Part shown: positions 59,875 through 64,000 of the stretch, one piece after another
How the letters are laid out: each line of letters starts with the position of its first letter
Numbering within the stretch: the stretch's first letter is position 1
Assembly: GCF_007558815.1 (NCBI RefSeq)
Contig: NZ_VLTJ01000013.1
Location: forward strand, 58,148-122,147
DNA from: Verticiella sediminum
Lineage (GTDB): Bacteria > Pseudomonadota > Gammaproteobacteria > Burkholderiales > Burkholderiaceae_B
Direction of reading: 5' to 3'
Length of the DNA stretch: 64,000 nucleotides
Position numbers and translations under genes: made by a program
The notes under the pieces: generated by a model
What the model saw: only the letters and a program-made list of their open reading frames with translations
Database searches by the model: none
What the model was told of the DNA's origin: nothing

Positions 59875-61830
59875 CTATGAAAAATCTCCTGCAAGATACG
59901 GAATCAGTGGTGGATTATTTGGGTCGCCCTTGACCAGATGACGACTGCTTATCGGAAGTTCGATGTCCTTCGGTACAGCATTAAACTCGTTGTCGATGAT
60001 GATGAATTGTGTTTCAACCAGTTCCCCTGCGGCAAGCTCATAGATCAGTCGAAAGAACGCATTGATTACCTCAGGATTCTCCACAGAGCTTACATTCTTG
60101 GTTGGCGTATCAATGATTAGCACAGGAGGTAACCGAGAGTCTTTGGCCCGTGCGCAGACCCGATGCAAAGCCAGTGCATAGCAAGTTTTAAACAACGCCT
60201 TCATCCCCCCACTTCCTGCGTTATCGAAAGATAGCACGACAAGAGCCTCCTCAACTCCCAGGGGAATTTTGGGATAGAAGGTCACGGGGTCAATCTCCAC
60301 GCGATAGTCGATTCTGACATCAGGAAACCTTGCGCGCACCAAGCAGTCAAGAAAGAGTTCACCCAACAGTTCAACATTTCTTCGGTCATTGAAGGCTGCC
60401 TTCTTGGCAGCTTCGAGTTTTGTCCGAAGTTCTGCTTCGTCAATCTTTAGGGCGTCCGCTTGCGCCTGCTGCTCTTGAAGTACGTCAGGCAGCTTTCGAT
60501 ATCGAAGCATCGCATCAAGTCGTTGTTCCAAAGTGGCAACAGTACGCTCGTGCTGCAGAGCCTGAGAAAGAAATGCTGAGTCGTATTCTTTTAGTCTAAC
60601 CTCGAGCGAATGATCTACCGCACTCCGCTCTGCAGCGATCTCAATGGCGCGCTGCTGAAGAGCCCGACTTTGGGCGCGCGTACGAACTAAGGTCTCCTTC
60701 AACTCTGCTTGACGAGCTCGAAGATCTTCATTAACCACAGATTCCTCGAGAGCCCCATCAGCTTCAGTGATGTACTCGGGTTGTCCGCATACTATACAGA
60801 GCCCAACGCTGCGGTTTGGAAGTGCTTGTGTGCATCGAGGGCACGATGAAAAATTAACTCCACCCAGAACCATGCGTGCTGAAGCCGTTCGCTGGAAGCG
60901 CACAGATAGCATCTGTAGTTCGTTGCTGTAACGCTCAAGTTCTCCAATACGAGATTCAATGTCTGCACGTGCTTGGTCAAGCGCAATTTGTTCTTGCGCG
61001 AGCAGTCGCGCTCGGCCACGAAGTTCCTCTGCCGCGTGTGGCGCAGGTGCACGCTGTTGCCTCGCGGCTTGAGCGGTAGCCCGCGCCTGTTCTATTTCGG
61101 CTTTAGTCAATTCAATCTTCGCATCATACGCATTGATGTCGTCGAGCCCTGCGTCCATCAACGCCTTCGCGAGAGCTTGAGCGCCCGACAGCAATCCAAG
61201 TCGTTGTTCGCGTGCTTCCTGCAAGCGAGACTCCAGTTCAGCGACTTGCTCCGTTCTATAACCGAGGACGTATCGTAGCGCATCTACACTTTTCGCCCGG
61301 ACGGGATAGTTATCAGAGTCCAATCTAAAAAATACATTGTCCATTCCTTCTTGATCGAGATAGCAAAAACGAAACAGATCTCGAAAACTTAAGCGCTCGA
61401 GTCGTTCATCAGGTGTTCCCTTGCGTCGACGTACGTATGGTGGATCCTCACTTGCAAGATGGAAAAGTAAATCCGACAATATTACGACCCCTGAATTCGG
61501 CAAGACTTCATTAGTCCCTTTTTTTGCCGGAATCAGCACCTGGAGAGTCTCGCCCCCCTCTTGCCAAGCTACCATTACTTGATTTGAATCCCGATCACGA
61601 TGCAGCGTTACTGGGACTTCATTGACGGACATTTCCAAAGCAGCCGATACCATTTCCGACTGTAAAGCGGGAGTCCATGCGGAGTTGCCACCAAGGCAAA
61701 AGTCAATAAGTCTCCCAATGCTTGACTTTCCAGAACCGATAGGACCGAAGAAGTAAATTACGCCCGGTAAATCGATTCGCTCGACGGACTTTCGTAGCGA
61801 GAGATGTAGTTTCTTGAACACCATTCTCAT
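59875..61830 (-). CDS. DUF3732 SMC-like ATPase, ABC three-component system
   Basis: A 651-residue ABC-type ATPase of the Rad50/SMC kind. Walker A is FGPIGSGKSS (29-37). Two long coiled-coil segments (about 194-325 and 360-485) flank a zinc-ribbon-like turn, CPRC...CIVC (330-348). The signature is NAGSGGMKALF (about 537-547), and Walker B is PVLIIDTP (569-576). DUF3732 proteins are the ATPase part of predicted ABC three-component conflict systems. The ATG at 61830 has GAGGAG upstream and overlaps the preceding stop (ATGA). It is the last gene of the operon. Confidence 0.88.
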   Translation of the reverse strand: MRMVFKKLHLSLRKSVERIDLPGVIYFFGPIGSGKSSIGRLIDFCLGGNSAWTPALQSEMVSAALEMSVNEVPVTLHRDRDSNQVMVAWQEGGETLQVLIPAKKGTNEVLPNSGVVILSDLLFHLASEDPPYVRRRKGTPDERLERLSFRDLFRFCYLDQEGMDNVFFRLDSDNYPVRAKSVDALRYVLGYRTEQVAELESRLQEAREQRLGLLSGAQALAKALMDAGLDDINAYDAKIELTKAEIEQARATAQAARQQRAPAPHAAEELRGRARLLAQEQIALDQARADIESRIGELERYSNELQMLSVRFQRTASARMVLGGVNFSSCPRCTQALPNRSVGLCIVCGQPEYITEADGALEESVVNEDLRARQAELKETLVRTRAQSRALQQRAIEIAAERSAVDHSLEVRLKEYDSAFLSQALQHERTVATLEQRLDAMLRYRKLPDVLQEQQAQADALKIDEAELRTKLEAAKKAAFNDRRNVELLGELFLDCLVRARFPDVRIDYRVEIDPVTFYPKIPLGVEEALVVLSFDNAGSGGMKALFKTCYALALHRVCARAKDSRLPPVLIIDTPTKNVSSVENPEVINAFFRLIYELAAGELVETQFIIIDNEFNAVPKDIELPISSRHLVKGDPNNPPLIPYLAGDFS

Positions 61831-62381
61831 ATTGAAATCTCCTCGCCCCACTTCATGCTGGTAAGTTCAGGGAATGTGTCATAGACGAAATTTTTAAGAT
61901 CTGTCCCACTACGATTTCCAAAATTCTTTGCCACGAGCTTCGCTCGAATGGCTAAGCCCTCAAGCGACTCTTGATCAGAAAGTGTTTGGGCTAGAGCGTA
62001 GCCTTCAGGCGTAGGCCATAGCTGGACGGTTTTACCTTTGACATCTACGGCTATGAGGTTCTGAGCTGCCATCAACGCTACCCATCGTCGATATCGGTGA
62101 TCCCAGGGGCCGTACCTGAAACGAACCATCTTGCTCTCAATGGTAGTTCGCTCAAACTCGAGCACACCCGCCTTTTCCGGCTTCTTTCCGGCAGCCGTTA
62201 GAGCCCGCTCAAGGCAATTGGGATAGCGCAACAGAAAATCTAGCTTAGCGAGTTTGGTTAGTCCTTCTACAGGACGGTTTTTGTCTCCTGCGTGAGCAGC
62301 CATCAGCAGCAGCAATCTCGCCATATGTAGGTTATCGTCGCGTTCGGTGGCAGCGAGAGCTCTAGCAAGTTCAAGTGCCAT
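61827..62381 (-). CDS. ABC three-component system middle component
   Basis: A 184-residue small protein, apparently with winged-helix character in the N-terminal half (LLLLMAAHAGDKNRPVEGLTKLAKLDFLLRYPNCLERAL) and a second helix-turn-strand unit (VQLWPTPEGYALAQTLSD). Its size and position between the nuclease and the DUF3732 ATPase match the middle component of ABC-3C systems. It overlaps the upstream gene by 11 bases and the ATPase gene by 4, so the three are made together. No catalytic motif is seen. Confidence 0.7.
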   Translation of the reverse strand: MALELARALAATERDDNLHMARLLLLMAAHAGDKNRPVEGLTKLAKLDFLLRYPNCLERALTAAGKKPEKAGVLEFERTTIESKMVRFRYGPWDHRYRRWVALMAAQNLIAVDVKGKTVQLWPTPEGYALAQTLSDQESLEGLAIRAKLVAKNFGNRSGTDLKNFVYDTFPELTSMKWGEEISI

Positions 62382-63669
62382 CTTTTTCGTCCTCTTCTAG
62401 CGGAGTACCCCATGCGAATTTGCATTCGCCCGAAAGCATACCGGCGATGCCCATCAATGTGTCTTTTGGTTCACGGCATACTTGTTCTGGCTCTTCCTTG
62501 GCTAGGCTGTCCATCCGCAGCAAAATTTGCTTGTAAATCGCTAGGCCGCGCGTCTTTTCGTCTAAATGATCAAAGTTCATTGCTTCGATGTCTTTGCACT
62601 CGACTAGCACTGTGCTGACTAATTGGGTAGCAATGGCTTCAAAGTCATATGGTTCAACCAATGCTCGCTCCATTAATCGCTGGTCTGCTGAGTCCATACG
62701 CATGCGCAATGATTCGTATTGGCTACCGAGGTATGCATTACGCATCTTCCGATTCAGCACTTCGGCTCGACCAGCCGTAGTGCCAATTCTTATACCAGCT
62801 CCGCTATCAACGAATCGGAAATGTGGTTGTTGAGCTCGCGCTATCAACTCGGCTGCTGACTCAGGAGTTATGCACTTTCCGCGAAGCGCAGCCTCCGGGC
62901 GGCCATTCGTTGCCAGATATGCAACAGCCCCATCAATTCCATCAATTCGCAATCTGCAAGCACCCTGGACAAGTCCAATCAATTCGTCCCTCAGATGACA
63001 ACACGAAATCGTTGTTAGTGACACACAACCTGGCAATTTCGGGATAACGGAGGCGGTCAGCGCGTCCTCATATCCCCGAAGCACGGGGCCTTGAGCAAAT
63101 CTGAGTTTGCGCAGTACTGCGAAGAGAGTTGAAGCGTCACCGCAAGTCTTATCTACCAGATTGGTGAAAGCGTTTAAATAGGGCTGCTCAATTGAGGAGT
63201 ATGTCGATGCACGGGCACAGCATTCAGTGAGGCGTTTGGGGCTAGCTGCGAGCGTGCTCTCTTTCCTTGTTGTTACTGCAGGTACATAAGGAGGGGCATT
63301 GGAGAAAAACTCATAGCTGTCGATAATAGTTCCATGCTGGCGTTCGAATGCGCAGAAACGGGTAATGGAGTCAACCAGAGCATTGTCACACCATCGCCAG
63401 CGTATGTTTTCACGGCTATCTGTTTTGACTTGGACTGCGATGTAGCGCCCCGTTGGCAATTCCAGTAAGTAGTCGTCGTGGTGCTCACACCACAGTGCGC
63501 GAAATGTACGCTCACCAGTCAAGCTTTGCGCGAGTAGCCAAACTCCTATGGCCCATTGATACCGAAACCGTTCCTGGGTTTCATCCCCACGGTCGATGGG
63601 AGCAGTAGCAAGCCCTTGCATTTGATCCGGCAATCCAAGTGGTATGGATTGATTGTTTTGTTGTCGCAA
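62371..63669 (-). CDS. Cap4-like dsDNA nuclease-domain effector (DUF4297 type), ABC-3C
   Basis: A 432-residue protein. Residues about 25-200 look like the Cap4/DUF4297 restriction-endonuclease-fold nuclease: RGDETQERFRYQWAIGVWLL, then WCEHHDDYLLELPTGRYIAVQVKT with E62, D65/D66 and the QVK motif (Q80, K82). The C-terminal half (to EEDEKDGT) is unfamiliar and is probably the ABC-3C coupling part. The start is a TTG with AGGAG six bases upstream; an ATG at 63621 lacks such a site. It is the first gene of the operon. The nuclease is probably held inactive until the ATPase senses invasion. Confidence 0.75.
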   Translation of the reverse strand: MRQQNNQSIPLGLPDQMQGLATAPIDRGDETQERFRYQWAIGVWLLAQSLTGERTFRALWCEHHDDYLLELPTGRYIAVQVKTDSRENIRWRWCDNALVDSITRFCAFERQHGTIIDSYEFFSNAPPYVPAVTTRKESTLAASPKRLTECCARASTYSSIEQPYLNAFTNLVDKTCGDASTLFAVLRKLRFAQGPVLRGYEDALTASVIPKLPGCVSLTTISCCHLRDELIGLVQGACRLRIDGIDGAVAYLATNGRPEAALRGKCITPESAAELIARAQQPHFRFVDSGAGIRIGTTAGRAEVLNRKMRNAYLGSQYESLRMRMDSADQRLMERALVEPYDFEAIATQLVSTVLVECKDIEAMNFDHLDEKTRGLAIYKQILLRMDSLAKEEPEQVCREPKDTLMGIAGMLSGECKFAWGTPLEEDEKDGT

Positions 63670-63684
63670 TAGCCTCTCCTCTCA

Positions 63685-63702
63685 ATGACCTCGAAAGGTC
63701 AT
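63685..63702 (-). promoter_or_regulatory. Leader hairpin before the nuclease gene
   Basis: On the minus strand ATGACCT-TTCG-AGGTCAT, a perfect 7-bp stem with a TTCG tetraloop, 16 bases upstream of the TTG start and just before its ribosome site. The UUCG-type loop makes it stable in RNA; it may limit translation of the toxic first gene. Confidence 0.45.
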
Positions 63703-64000
63703 AAAACTTACGACATCAAGACATGAATGCTGCACCATAGGTCGAACAGATACGAGCACTCTGCAACATTATGCAATATAAGTGCTGCGCAAGCCATCTA
63801 GTTGGCTAAAGAGAGGCCTTGGGGCTCGGGAGTGTGTCGCAATGGACTGATTGGGTATTGGAATTCAGGATCGAGTGAAGCTCTACTATGTATTTCGATG
63901 GGTCATTCTTTTAGTTAGGCGTCAGCGGCTAAGGTAACGGCGATGCTACAGGTGAAGAGTAGCCACAGCAGAAACCTTTTATGAGGGTTCGTGGGGCCGT
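63703..64000. other. Non-coding end of window
   Basis: No gene is recognised in these 298 bases. It must contain the promoter of the minus-strand nuclease operon; no convincing -35/-10 pair was identified by eye. Confidence 0.35.

Noticed and set aside
59681..64000. Search for an integrase gene at the tRNA-Gly end of the island
   Set aside because: None of the island frames in the window resembles a tyrosine recombinase; it is expected at the other end if the island model is right.
1..64000. CRISPR arrays, rRNA genes or complete tRNA genes
   Set aside because: No regularly spaced repeats and no complete tRNA or rRNA were recognised on reading; only the tRNA-Gly 3' fragment is seen.

Overview
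The window looks like a piece of a high-GC betaproteobacterial chromosome of the Bordetella/Achromobacter type (Alcaligenaceae). The main reasons are four orphan Bug/TctC-type periplasmic receptors, many small catabolic operons each beside an IclR, GntR or TetR regulator, and a nicotinate-type pyridine pathway. This taxonomic call is inference from content; no rRNA or other marker gene is present.

Region by region. (1) 1-3441: the end of an acyl-CoA dehydrogenase, then a BKACE-type beta-keto acid cleavage enzyme, a MaoC hydratase and a CitE-like lyase, a set suited to short branched dicarboxylyl-CoA breakdown. (2) 3597-13952: an IclR regulator divergent from a pyridine-carboxylate operon. The operon encodes a maleamate amidase-like enzyme, a flavin monooxygenase, a Bug receptor, a three-subunit molybdenum hydroxylase whose large subunit is fused to a CoxG-like domain, an N-formylmaleamate deformylase-like hydrolase and a 2,5-dihydroxypyridine dioxygenase. 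Together these would take nicotinate to maleate; no maleate isomerase is seen. (3) 14051-20133: a CoA-dependent cluster (VOC protein, enoyl-CoA hydratase, class III CoA transferase, Bug receptor, IclR, acyl-CoA dehydrogenase). (4) 20246-27043: an iron-type alcohol dehydrogenase, IclR, Bug receptor, CoA transferase and two acyl-CoA dehydrogenases. (5) 27639-32623: a two-component flavin monooxygenase with its own ABC importer and flavin reductase. (6) 32745-42610: amidohydrolase, alpha/beta hydrolase, GntR, ABC importer, FAD monooxygenase, TetR and RidA, tied together by a recurring 13-bp inverted-repeat motif.

(7) 42648-46400 is a decaying stretch: a broken SDR gene, a headless LysR remnant and an alcohol dehydrogenase remnant lie among an intact AraC gene and an intact SDR gene. 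(8) 46520-55283 holds four consecutive modules of identical layout. Each has an MFS exporter on the minus strand and a divergent plus-strand regulator, and the regulators come from four unrelated families (TetR, HxlR, XRE/MmyB-like, LysR). Two of the three module junctions carry the N-terminal stub of a LysR gene. (9) 55283-59347: SDR remnants, a TetR/Bug pair, a cupin and an SDR with a twin-arginine-like leader.

(10) At 59628-59680 there is a terminator followed by the last 16 bases of a tRNA-Gly gene (minus strand). Beyond it the sequence becomes lower in GC and carries a tightly overlapping three-gene operon: a Cap4-like nuclease protein, a small middle protein and a DUF3732 SMC-like ATPase. 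This fits an ABC three-component conflict/defence system on a genomic island integrated at tRNA-Gly; the rest of the island would lie beyond the window.
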